The notes under the pieces were generated by a model that saw only the letters and a list, made by a program, of their open reading frames with translations, did no database searches and was not told the DNA's origin. From Entomortierella parvispora (Eukaryota; Mortierellomycota; Mortierellomycetes; Mortierellales; Mortierellaceae): a DNA stretch of 64,000 nt. Position numbers and translations under genes: made by a program. Shown piece after piece: positions 54,658 through 64,000 of the stretch. Every line of letters starts with the position of its first letter. The stretch's first letter is position 1. The stretch lies in contig OY752145.1 of the NCBI GenBank assembly GCA_963573315.1, positions 2,604,001-2,668,000 of the forward strand, read 5' to 3'.

Positions 54658-57199
54658 ATGGCCATGGCCACCTCTTCCTCCCCACCCGCCTCCAACTTTG
54701 AGTCACCCATCTCCCAGGTTTCCGAGTCGTATCCCCCGGCACCTCCCCCGCTCGCTTCTCAGTATTACATTCCTTCCTCTCGCCGGAGCCACAACCTCCT
54801 CCACGGCCAGACCGTTATCCTCGATCTCCACGGGACTCGATTCGAGCTTGAGCGTGACACGCTGATCAACCTGCCCGAGTCCATCCTCGTTGTCATGTTC
54901 CCTAACGGTCTCCTTCTTCGACCACCAGGAGTGCATCCACCCGTACCTACTGCCTCTGCCGCTGCTTTGTCATCCACATCGGCAGCTGCTTCCCCCTCCT
55001 CAGCGATGCAGCCCGTCAGTTCTGCAGATGCAGCGGCTGTCGGTGCAGCTGTTGCTATTGCAGGTATGAGTGTAGGCGCGGGTGGTACAGGGGCAGTTGC
55101 AGGAACGAGAGCCGTGACGGGATCAAGATTGGTTGCTTCTGACGGATCGAGCGCAGGGCCAGGGTCAGGACTCAAGATTCCTGGCCACAACACAGGAGAG
55201 GGCGACCACAGCAATATCCTAACCACACCTGCCGATCCAGACCCGTCAAGGGCCAATGCAACAAACACACATTCATCCACAAGCACACCATCCGTCGCCA
55301 CCTCCACCGCTGCATCTATAGGGGTATCTGGCACCAACAGTGGAGGCATTGCATCCATCGGCCTCTCTCCTGTTGTGGCGCCACTTTTGCGCAGTGGACA
55401 ACATCATTATCACCCTTCTGAGAGCACTTCCTACACAGACTACAGTGATTACAGTGATTACAGCTATGATGACTTCGATGACGATGAAGAGTATGATGAC
55501 GAGTACGACGATGACGGAGGCACTCGGTATCAAGTTCATGAGGACCTGGATGATGACGACGACGACGACGACAATACGGTCTTACGCCGCGGACCACAGG
55601 AACCTGAGGTCATCACTGTGGACTTTGATCCTGACTGTTTGCGCTATATCCTGGGCTTTTACGATGAGGCAAAAAGGGCGGGCAACAGAGTGCGACTTCA
55701 AAGACTGCAAGCTGAGCGGGCCCATCAACTACAGAGATTACAACTGCAACAACAATTACAAATGTCACTTGAGGCACGCATAGGAGACCATTCGAGAGAT
55801 CAAGCGGGTGCATCTACTTTATCAACATCCCCAAGCGCAACACAAAGAAATCCTCTGGTCTCTTACTCCTCAACCTCATCTTCGACAACTTCCTCTTCGG
55901 ATATTCCAGCAGCGCTCAATTCGCTTGCTCCGCAGGATCCGCTGCAAGACAAACAGGCCATCATTGTTTTACGGGAAGAACTGGACTACTTTGCAATCCC
56001 ACCACCTTCCTCTTCCACCATCTCCAAGCAGGACAGACCCAAACCGACACCCGCAACCATCGCCAATACCGGCATCAAGAGTGCAGCTACTGGAACAGAG
56101 GCAAAGATCGAGTCTGAAAAGGATATTGGAGATGACAGTGCCTCGTCATCAAGACAGTCCGTTGAGGAAGAGCCGCCATTATTGGGGAGGACACCTTCTA
56201 TGACAGCGGCCTCTGTCGCGGCAACTCTAAAGGCCAAAATGTTCTCAAGAGGAAAAGGAAAGATCAAGGGAACCACACTGCCGGCATCAGGGTCCAAACC
56301 AACAGATCCGAGAGTACCTTCTCCACCACCACCGCCGCCGCCTCCAAAGGACTTTATACCTTCATCGTCGCCTTTACTATTGGCAGCTGGATCAACATCT
56401 GCGTGGAAACGCGTACCTTCACCTCCATTGCCACCACCTCCACTACCTCCACAACCTTTTCCCAGCCCACTTTTGATCAAAACACAATGTGGCGAAATGT
56501 TGGTTAGCGAGCGCAGGATCTTTGCAGCTTTGCAGCGGAACATTGAAAAGGCAAAGAACAAAGCGGAACAGCATTTGATGGACATGCTCTGTGTCTCTGG
56601 GTTCGATCGACAGGGTCAATGGGGGTATCGGCAATTGCAACCTCAACGGACCACTGTGATCAGTGTAGCCATGGTCACTCTGAAAACCACGGCATCAAGC
56701 CCGACAATACCAATATCCACCGTATCTGGATCTTCGGACACCTCGGCACCTTCATCTCATACAATTAGAGTTCAAACAGAGAGCGAGATCCTGGAACAAA
56801 TGCGCTTGCAGGAGCAGATGGATAGAAACCAAATGGCCATCGCCCAGAAGCTGCTTCTGTTTTGGCGTAAGCCCGCAGTAAGTCGGTTTTATTGAAACGT
56901 CATTAATGCCTCTTAATCTCTCGATCGTGAGGTATCTCAATGATATTAATGGTAGTTTTGTTTCATTGTAGAGAAAGTGCTGGTGGGATAGAGTCGAAGT
57001 GCAGATTGATCGGGACCCAGTGTTAGGCTATAGAAATGACAAAGATGTATCGGCAGCTACAACGACAGCGACAGCAGAAACAAGGACGGGGCCGTCACTC
57101 TCTAATGTCGATATCAATCATTCATCTGATTTCACAACTAAGGTACCGATCAAACTTTGGGCTCGTCGAACATGGACTCTAGAGCTGGTTCTCGTCTGA
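54658..57199 (+). CDS. WHI2: Whi2-like BTB/POZ protein
   Basis: Exons 54658-56877 and 56972-57199 give 815 aa. Yeast Whi2 is a KCTD-type BTB protein that works with Psr phosphatases in stress and nutrient (TORC1) signalling. The first half of a BTB fold is seen at residues 52-88 (VILDLHGTRFELERDTLINL, then PESILVVMFPNG). After about 230 residues of Ser/Ala/Asp-rich sequence the second half resumes with VITVDFDPDCLRYILGFYDE. Downstream are a conserved REELDYFAIPPP, Pro-rich runs, and a C-terminal domain (MLVSERRIFAALQRNIEKAK, LLFWRKPARKCWWDRVEV). The acidic tract at about 55,480-55,570 is almost pure Asp/Glu/Tyr. The start is the ATG before AMATSSS. An upstream in-frame ATG-less stretch looks like leader. 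Family assignment is moderately sure. Confidence 0.8.
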
Positions 57200-57886
57200 C
57201 GGATTATCCAAACTTATGGTGGCTCGTGAAAGATGCTAAGAGTACACACAATAAAGGCCATATCAAACAAGGATCATAGACATTGAAGTACTTGACAGCC
57301 TTCAAATGGTGGGGTTCATAAACTTACAAAAGGTCATACGTTCCCTGCAGGATGTTCTGGTGAGACACTTTTGTGCCGACACAATTACGCCTTCGACACA
57401 CCAAACGTCGCCATGCAGCCTACATGACGGCTCGCCTGGTCCGTCTATATTGCCTTTTCCTTCTAGAGGGCAGGTTGACCCGAATGATGATTTGTGTGAA
57501 TAATCATCATCGCTTGAGTCAGAAGACAGGAGGGCACCAACTGCGCTGAAAACTTCGCTCTCCTCTGGCAGCTGTTGCCCTTGCTGTTGATGCTCCAGTT
57601 CCTGTTCCTGCTCCTGCAAGTGGCATTGTAACTGCTCCTGCTCTTGCTCCTGCTGGAGTTCTTGGAGAACCCGACGTAGCTGATGTCGACCTACTTCAGC
57701 TATGCACACTCTGGCAACTTTTATCTATATTAATATGTTCTTTTAGCTGTGATGAAAGTCCTTTACCAGGCAAGTTTCCAACATGGGGCTACAACGAGGT
57801 ATGGTTATCAAGATTTTTTTTTGACGTGGCACAGCCTGCCCCTGCCTGAAGCTATAATCTAACCAACTAATTTATGACTTTCTTCA
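57200..57886. other. Low-complexity DNA, eroded part of a family gene
   Basis: 57,560-57,680 is a CTGCTCCTG-type low-complexity run that reads as Gln/Glu repeats on the minus strand and Ala/Pro/Val on the plus strand. CATGGGGCTACAACGAGG near 57,783 resembles the corresponding DNA at about 30,613 in the 29-kb family gene, so homology begins around there. Confidence 0.4.
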
Positions 57887-58090
57887 TCGGCATTTGCTCG
57901 TGTGTTGTTGATGTTACTTGTAGGGCTGCCAAGGCTCTTTTCAGTAACGACGAGTGGAGTGAGATTGTTGCCAGGTCCCACTTCGAACTACCTGAGCTTC
58001 CTCGTCCAACTCTTCTCTTCCTGGAGAAAAGGTCAAGAAAGAATGCTCACCCAATTGCCAGGAACGATTTGCACAATCAAGTTCTCTGAA
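57887..58090 (+). pseudogene. Fragment of the 29-32 kb gene family
   Basis: ICSCVVDVTCRAAKALFSND, EWSEIVARSHFELPELP and LLFLEKR match ICSYVIDVSCRTTKALFDDD, EWNEILAKTRFNLPPLP and LVFLNKL of the gene at 29,262-32,050. The match stops after about 50 residues and a stop follows at 58,088. No other exons of the family are found nearby, so this is a truncated relic. Confidence 0.75.
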
Positions 58091-58477
58091 AAAACATCAT
58101 GCAAGCAGATAGTTAACATATCTCACGCCTCACCTGAGCAACAAAGCGTCAAGTAGAGGACAATCCATTAAAAATATAAATGACGCCTTGCCAAATGTTG
58201 AGTCTCTCTGATTTCTGAATGTTTCTGGTTTGCTTCGTTGCCTGTTGCTGTTTCGAAGATTTCTTGGTTTCGGTGGTTATCACTTGGTAATTGTCAGCGC
58301 GTGGCGTGTCCCTTCAGGTTAGGGAACCGGTGTACTGACTCAGAAGGAGATTGGGGGAAGGTAAGGACAAGGAGAGATCTACCAGTTTGAGATCATGTAG
58401 CTATGAATTTGTTTCCTAGAGCCTTGGCGTGTTGGGAGTTTGATGTAATGTAACATGCAATGGGGGAACTTGGACTC

Positions 58478-59347
58478 CTAAATCACAATTCGCATCTTCA
58501 ACTTGTCCCCCTCGACGATCTCAACCTCTTTGGCCATCAGCTCCGGAAAATCCCAGTTAACGCTGACATATCGTCCCGAAAGCCATTGAGGCCGATGCTG
58601 CGTCAACCATGCAATCGAATCCGCCGCCAACTCTGGCGTATCCACTAAATCAACGTAATTTTCGCTGGGTAATTTCCGCGCCAACTCCGTGAACACACCA
58701 CCAGGATGAATTGCGATCGCAAACATCCCTTGACCACCATATTCTACTGCCAGAAACTCGGTAAATCGCAGCAGAGCAAACTTGTTTGTCCGATAGGCTG
58801 ATGCCCCCACAATCATGTGGGCGCCTCTAGAGCTCACGTTGATGATGGTCTTTTGGGGGCCCTGGAGCAGAAGGGGCAAAAAAGCGCGAGTCATCAGGTA
58901 CACGCCTTTGAGGTTGACTTCCCAGGACCTCCACCAGTCAGCGGGGTTGGACTCTGCGATGGGTGCCCAGTTTTCAAGGTATCCGGCATTGTTAACCAGA
59001 ATATCAAGATGGCCACAGGCTTGTTCCACTCGCTCGACTGCATGAGCAACGCTGGTTTCTGATGCCACATCCAACTGCAACTTTATGATCCGGGGTGAGG
59101 AAGAGTAGGATGGTGCAGCGGCTAGAAGCTCCTGCTCCACTTCATCCAGACCAGATCGTGCGGCAATGATAATGATCGCTGCGCCGGCTCTGGAAAACGA
59201 GACAGCTGTGGCACGTCCGATACCCTTAGAGGCGCCAGTAATCAAAACTGTTCGGCCCTGGTGGTTTGCGTTCGCGATGGCCGGGTAGGTGTCCGAATGG
59301 AGGGTGGAAGTGAAATTTTTGGCGGCAGGATCAGGATGAGGAGGCAT
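58478..59347 (-). CDS. Short-chain dehydrogenase/reductase
   Basis: Single-exon ORF of 289 aa, starting at the ATG at 59,347. NAD(P)-dependent oxidoreductase with a Rossmann fold. The cofactor motif is TGASKGIG (about residues 37-44), DVASETSV follows, and the stability motif is NNAG. The catalytic Ser is in INVSSRGAHM and the Tyr/Lys pair in ASAYRTNKFA. A PGG turn (AIHPGGVFTEL) ends the core. Length is normal for a classical SDR. Asp or Glu at the end of strand 2 is absent (IIIAARSGLDEV), with Arg after Ala, which is consistent with NADP preference. The substrate is unknown. The gene has no intron, unlike nearly all neighbours, which may point to a different origin. Confidence 0.93.
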   Translation of the reverse strand: MPPHPDPAAKNFTSTLHSDTYPAIANANHQGRTVLITGASKGIGRATAVSFSRAGAAIIIIAARSGLDEVEQELLAAAPSYSSSPRIIKLQLDVASETSVAHAVERVEQACGHLDILVNNAGYLENWAPIAESNPADWWRSWEVNLKGVYLMTRAFLPLLLQGPQKTIINVSSRGAHMIVGASAYRTNKFALLRFTEFLAVEYGGQGMFAIAIHPGGVFTELARKLPSENYVDLVDTPELAADSIAWLTQHRPQWLSGRYVSVNWDFPELMAKEVEIVEGDKLKMRIVI

Positions 59348-60375
59348 GATGATAATATATCTTGTGTTGAAGTGTGTAGATGCAGATGCAGGATAGAAGC
59401 GGATCCTGTCAACAACTTTAAATACTCATTCATCTCTGCCATTGCTGTGCACTGTCATGACATTCATTGCTCTTCGCGTAGTTTCTACTCTGCTGTGCAG
59501 ATCAAGGATCCGTGGACCCTCGTTGGTACGATCTGATTGGATATCACGTATAAGGGGTTGTCGACTTGTGAGGAGCTCAACTGCTCACGCTGTTGCGTAC
59601 GGGGGGCAGGCTTGAGGGGCGCTGAGCGGGATATGGCAATCCTAAGTGACGGATGGGAATCAGACTAAGTGTCGCCGTGCTGGCCTCGGTCAGTATCGAT
59701 CAATGTGGAATAAGACGGATAAAGAGCAGAGAGCCACGCCGTGCGAGCAACTACATATAGTGATTCTACTTAAGGGTGTATCGTACCGTCCCGGCCATCA
59801 ACAACGCCTCACGGGCCCAGCACGTGATATCATATGCACGTGACCGATCTCTTTTCTTCCGTCGCACAAACGCGCCGTTTCTACAGACCCTCCTTTTTCT
59901 CTTGTCATTGTTACTCTTACCCCTCAACCTTAGTTTATCCTTCATCGCTACGATCGCGTATTATTCTCGTTTTGTTGACAACAGAACGTGTGGGCCCTTA
60001 ATGTTGGCTTCACCGCAACGTTCTGAGGACCAGTACGATCATTGCGATTCTAATCGATAATATTGCCTTCATCATCTATCCAATTGACCGCGAAGTCAAC
60101 CATCTCCTGCCAAAGCGGCAGAGAAGAAACGACTACAGGACAAGAGGCACCCTCCCCATCCCCAAACATCACCCCTAAGAACCCGCCTGGTCTGATTAGT
60201 TTTCTTTTTTTGTTCTTCATCTGTATTCTATTGCCTGGTTTCGATCATCGTATTCCAACATCTATGGGTGACTCCTTCGTTGATGACGAGGACTCTAGAG
60301 GTGTAGGGTCGCAACTCGGTTTTTCACACGCTCGACGTAATAAATTAACTCGAACAAAAAAAACATGGACAAGAG
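59348..60375. other. Intergenic
   Basis: The 5' flank of the SDR gene followed by DNA with no supported gene. A Met-started frame at about 60,263 (MGDSFVDDEDSRGVGSQLGF) runs into the 29-bp repeats and is not convincing. Confidence 0.35.
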
Positions 60376-60690
60376 CAATCTGCGACAGAGGGCGAATTAC
60401 AAATAACAATCTGAGCCAGAGGGCGAATGGAGTCCAGGAGACTCTTTCACAACTGCTTATATTTACCCTCTTATGGGGAGTGTTTTCTTCGGCTGAAGTG
60501 CTGAACGACTTTTCACTCACTTGAACACACGTACGGTACTTCAAAAAGTATAGCAGTTGCGAAAGAATCCCTTGGACTCTACGAGAGAAATCTGAGCCAG
60601 AGGGCGAATACAAAAACAATCTGAGCCAGAGGGCGAATACAAGTGCAATCTGAGCCAGAGGGCGAATACGAGCGCAATCTGAGCCGCGGC
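60376..60690 (+). repeat. 29-bp-period repeat array upstream of secreted-protein gene
   Basis: The core CAATCTGAGCCAGAGGGCGA occurs at about 60,376 (one variant), 60,407, 60,589, 60,617, 60,646 and, truncated, 60,675. The last four are spaced 29 bp apart, with variable bases only in the 6-8 nt between cores. The array ends about 40 bp before a TATAAAAG. Confidence 0.9.
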
Positions 60691-60727
60691 GAGGCCACCA
60701 TTAGAACCACAGAGGGCTATGGAAACG

Positions 60728-60901
60728 TATAAAAGGAACCCTACATACGATGAATATCAGCAACTTTGCCACAGTTCATATTCATCATCTTAAGGTAAGC
60801 GAACGCATCCAGTCTATTAGCAATATCGAACAATAATACAATAATAACATAGCACATAATATACTTTGCCACATTTTATATTAATCACTCCATGTCGGCA
60901 G
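60728..60901 (+). promoter_or_regulatory. TATA box and probable 5'-UTR intron
   Basis: TATAAAAG at 60,728. About 65 bp later AAG|GTAAGC (60,795) opens a likely intron that ends GGCAG at 60,901, one base before the ATG. ACTTTGCCACA occurs on both sides (60,762 and 60,863). Confidence 0.55.
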
Positions 60902-60902
60902 C

Positions 60903-61522
60903 ATGAAAATTCCTTTGAAGCTTTCACTAGTTCTGTCAGTTTTGATCTGCGTTCAAGCGGCTTCCAACATCTATTATCAGGACAACTGTTCTGAAGGCGG
61001 CAACACCTGCAGAGACAATATTTGTTGCGCGGGAGTTTCTTTATTTGGTCGCTTGCCTATTTGTAGTGCGAGGGGATCAGGAAGTTATTCAAACACTATA
61101 CAAGTAAGTCTTCGACAGTAGTGATTGTGGTGCATACGTCGGTTATTCTTACGTGGGATTCTTCGAAGAACTTGTACGCCGCAATGACCCATAATATCGA
61201 TCCTAAGCCTCCTGCTCATCCCTGTCCTATTGGAGCAAAGTGTCCAAGTCCTTGGGGAGGTCATGTTACGATTGAAGGAAAGGTTCATAATGGTCAAGTC
61301 ATGAAACTTCAATCAAACAAGATCCCTGACTCGTATGTTTACGCCGACGCGGTTTCTTTCAAGACATACTACATTCTGCTCACAAACCCTGCTGCAAAGA
61401 GACTAGGACGATCACACCCGTCAACCTTCAAGCTGGAATATTTCAAAGAACATTATGACATTCTTGAAACCAGAGATGTAGATGACAACTTCGTGGAGAT
61501 GACTTTTAACCCAAAAAATTAA
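60903..61522 (+). CDS. Small secreted cysteine-rich protein
   Basis: Exons 60903-61103 and 61169-61522 (GTAAGT...CGAAG, 65 nt) give 184 aa. The intron has a good donor; a second acceptor at about 61,204 also keeps the frame. The first ~19 residues (MKIPLKLSLVLSVLICVQA) form a typical signal peptide. The mature part has a Cys cluster (NCSEGGNTCRDNICCAG, then a Cys at LPIC) and a later pair (HPCPIGAKCPSPWGG). The second half is rich in Tyr/Phe/Lys (VYADAVSFKTYYILL) and ends FNPKN. I recognise no family. Secretion and disulfide bonding are inferred. The gene is isolated between a repeat array and repeat copy C, a setting common for fast-evolving secreted proteins. Confidence 0.7.
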
Positions 61523-61968
61523 AATAAATGCCTACTTTTATCTTCTGCTATCTAGTAAAGCAGAGGCACCATCGTCGATGAATATCAACTTGGACCGAGA
61601 CCTAAGTGACTCGTCCAATCAATAATTTGTGCCGAGTGTAGGCAGAGTGTCGCTAAGCAAAGGAAATGTGCACAATCCAAAAAGAGAGTTTAGTGAACTG
61701 AAGAACCAACTGTGGGCAACGCCCTGCATCGCCGTGCATCATACTTGAAGGAAGGCACAGGGCATTTGGTCTTAGCATGTCAAGGACACGTTGTACTTTT
61801 GCAAAGGTTCACGAGTTTTTTTTTATTGCACAATGATCGCGCATTTACTTCTTAGTCTGTGATCACTCAAAGGAACAAGATCGATGGGTCTCTGTATTAA
61901 AATCATGAAGAGAACAGAAAGATGGCATCCATTCAAAGGTACAAGGACAATACGGTCCCAGGGGCCAT
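61523..61968. other. Intergenic
   Basis: 3' flank of the secreted-protein gene up to the start of repeat copy C. No gene is seen. Confidence 0.45.
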
Positions 61969-64000
61969 GGGTTCGATCTCGAAGAGAAGAGCGGCACCGC
62001 ATCACGTTGGAAGTGACCGTTCCCCGCCAAGCGATGGAGAGGAGAAGTGAGCAACAGTCAACGACAAAAAAATAGAGAACTCTTGACAAAGTACCTCACC
62101 AAAGGCCGAGATCACCCCTCATACACAAATCCAGCCTATCAAAATAGCTAAAAGTACACACCAGTATGCAGAGGAGGACATGATGAAGGACTCCTAGAGT
62201 CGATCGATCCTCACACGACATCTGGCTTGATGCGCACTCTTCTTCGCCTATGATATGGAAGGTATAGGGTAGAGTTTGGATCTCGGAAAAGGGCTTCAGA
62301 GGACTGTAATGATCAGAGAGAGACTCTAGTCGGCCTGCGTTGACAATGCTCCTCTCGTTCACGAGGATGGGGTGGGTGAGGACACGGTGCGGGGTTTGGT
62401 TCCTAAGAAGTGGCAAGACTATGTAAATGGTCAGTGGACGCTATCAAGACGCGGTTGCACCTCTATTGCAATTAACCTAGCCAGGGGCTTCCCACCAGCC
62501 GCAGAGGTGTTTCTCAGAGTGGCCCCCCCATCTCCCCCACACCCCGCACCCGCACCCAAGCCCATCCCTCCACTCTCACCCCCTTCTGCTATTGTCCACC
62601 TGTAGGTGGGGCCCCAACCATCTTCCGTGAATGGAGGTAGCCGCGGAGGAGGAGTTTTCTGGGCCAGGATGGCGCTTACCCCCCCCCCCCCCTCTCCCTC
62701 TCCCTCTTGTCCTCTCTTTGCATCCAACGCCCTCACCCAGCCCACACCCCCTTCTGCAATTATGCACCTGTAGGTGGGGCCCCAACCATCTTCCGATAAT
62801 GGAGACAGCCGCGGAGGAGGTGTTTCTGGGTCAGGATGGTGCTTAACCCCCCCCCTCTCCCTCTCCCTCTTGTCCTCTCTTCGCCACCTAAAGTCTTCAT
62901 TGAAATTCACACAAGCGCCATAGACGCCTTGTCTTGGAGCGCTTAGCCCACTGCCATTACCTTGTTTGAGCTCAAAGGGGTGGACGACCTGAATGGAATG
63001 TGATCCTTGCGGAAGACTTGGTTCCTAAGAAGTGGAAAGACTGTGTAAATGGTCAGCGGACGCTACCAAGACGCGTGTAAACCCACTTTGTACAGATGTC
63101 TCTCAGAGGTCGGCCCCAGCCTCACTCACTCCCTTCGACTTTATCCACGGAGGGGGCCAGATCACTACATAACAGTGCCAGCCGAAGAAGGTTGAGGACA
63201 GCCAGCCCACCGCCACTATTCATCATTGAAACTTCACACAGGCACCAAAGGACGCCCTGCCCTGAAGCGCTGAGGCCACTGCCATTACCTTGTCTTTGTC
63301 CAGGAGCCGACGGTATGGATGGAATATGGATATGGATATGGTCCATGTGTCCAGTGCTTGGTCCTGTGCATCCACTTGGCCCCGAAGAAATAATAGTAAT
63401 AGCCGTACCATGGATGGAGGTAGCACCGATGAGATGGCTAGGATGGGAGAGGAGAAAGCTGTCCTCTTCTTGGGCTTTGGATGGCGGATGGCGCGTACTT
63501 TGACTCCCTTCGATGGATGGATGGACGGATGGATGGACGACGCGTTCTTGTTTACTTGAAGCGGGACTGCTTTTTGTGTTGACTGGTGGCAAGCCAGCCG
63601 CAGCAGAAAAGCTGGCAGGCAGGGGAGGCGTTCTTGGTGGGCGGTCACCACTGAAAGCGTGCAAAGATGCAAGGGTGCAAGGACCGAGCATGCTCCAAAG
63701 AGCCGGGGTTGCTGTGGAGTCTCTGAAAGCGAGCCTCTGAAAGCAGCGGATGTTGTTGAAAGGCCGGTGGCCTCTGGCGGAGTTGAAGGTAGCCAGTTGA
63801 GAGGCGCTACCCTCGGTCTCTTTGTAGGGAAGAGACGTTCTTGAAGGACAGCGGGCGGCAGAGGACAGAGCTTTCTTTTGGAGAGCGAAGCGCGTCACCA
63901 GAGAGGCAGATGGAGCTGGTATTTTTCAGGAACTGGGTCTCTTGAGACCTGGCTTATGCTTCTCTGGGCCCGAGACGAGAGCTCAGCACTTGTGCTTGTT
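61969..64000 (+). repeat. Dispersed ~2.7-kb repeat, copy C (cut by window end)
   Basis: Same strand as copy A. The left end is sharp at GGTTCGATCTCGAAGAGAAG, exactly matching the Fanzor-side end of copy B. From 62,149 it parallels copy A base for base with few differences (C-tract lengths, scattered substitutions). About 640 bp of the element would lie beyond the window. Confidence 0.9.

Noticed and set aside
57302-57709. Minus-strand Gln/Glu-rich ORF (135 codons)
   Set aside because: It comes from a CTGCTCCTG-type low-complexity run within an eroded gene fragment. No conserved part.
60376-60690. Regularly spaced repeats resembling a CRISPR array
   Set aside because: The gaps between cores are 6-8 nt, not 25-40 nt spacers, the genome is fungal, and no cas genes are present. 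It is a minisatellite.
61965-61985. GGGTTCGATCTC resembling a polymerase III B box at the repeat boundary
   Set aside because: No A box or tRNA-like fold is seen at a suitable distance, so a tRNA or SINE call is not supported.

Overview
The window is eukaryotic and almost certainly from a filamentous fungus of the Mortierellomycotina (Mortierella/Linnemannia type). Evidence seen in the sequence: genes split by short GT-AG introns (about 55-120 nt, often with a CTAAC/CTAAT-like branch site), two U6 snRNA genes, pyrimidine-rich promoters, a complete RAD51, and lineage-typical families (a large RNI-like protein, Crypton recombinases, a Fanzor). The genus is an inference from remembered protein families.

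Layout. 1-2,480: copy A of a ~2.7-kb non-coding dispersed repeat. 2,894-5,330: a two-finger zinc-finger gene and its broken tandem copy. 5,659-7,376: RAD51 on the minus strand. 7,688-11,402: a degenerate Crypton-type tyrosine recombinase. 12,208-12,973: Mpo1/DUF962 dioxygenase. 13,325-17,832: a 1,446-aa RNI-like protein of unknown function. 18,524-21,528 (minus): an apparently intact 902-aa Crypton recombinase. 22,567-25,242: repeat copy B, inverted. 25,281-28,193: a Fanzor (eukaryotic TnpB-like, RNA-guided nuclease family) that keeps its RuvC residues and zinc ribbon but carries three 1-nt frame breaks. 28,780-29,215: an array of hairpin-forming repeats. 29,262-32,050: a degenerate multi-exon gene of a repeated family with a SAP-like start. 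32,455-32,760: truncated repeat copy D.

From 33.6 to 59.3 kb the DNA is mostly ordinary housekeeping sequence: phosphoglycerate dehydrogenase (serine synthesis), U6 (minus), membrane-anchored fatty aldehyde dehydrogenase, SERF-like protein, mitochondrial-type peroxiredoxin, nucleotide-sugar transporter, U6 (plus), F-box protein, Whi2-like BTB protein, a fragment of the 29-kb family, and a short-chain dehydrogenase. Mpo1 and the fatty aldehyde dehydrogenase both belong to the fungal sphingoid-base/fatty-acid degradation route. At 60.3-61.5 kb a 29-bp repeat array lies upstream of the TATA box of a small secreted cysteine-rich protein. Repeat copy C runs from 61,969 to the window end.

Most interesting items: the Fanzor and its setting (head-to-head with a Crypton, with a repeat between them and a hairpin array downstream); an 11-nt microexon carrying the peroxidatic cysteine of the peroxiredoxin; and two U6 genes that share an upstream 56-bp block and little other flanking sequence. 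All exon structures were read by hand from splice signals and reading-frame arithmetic. No transcript or database evidence was available.
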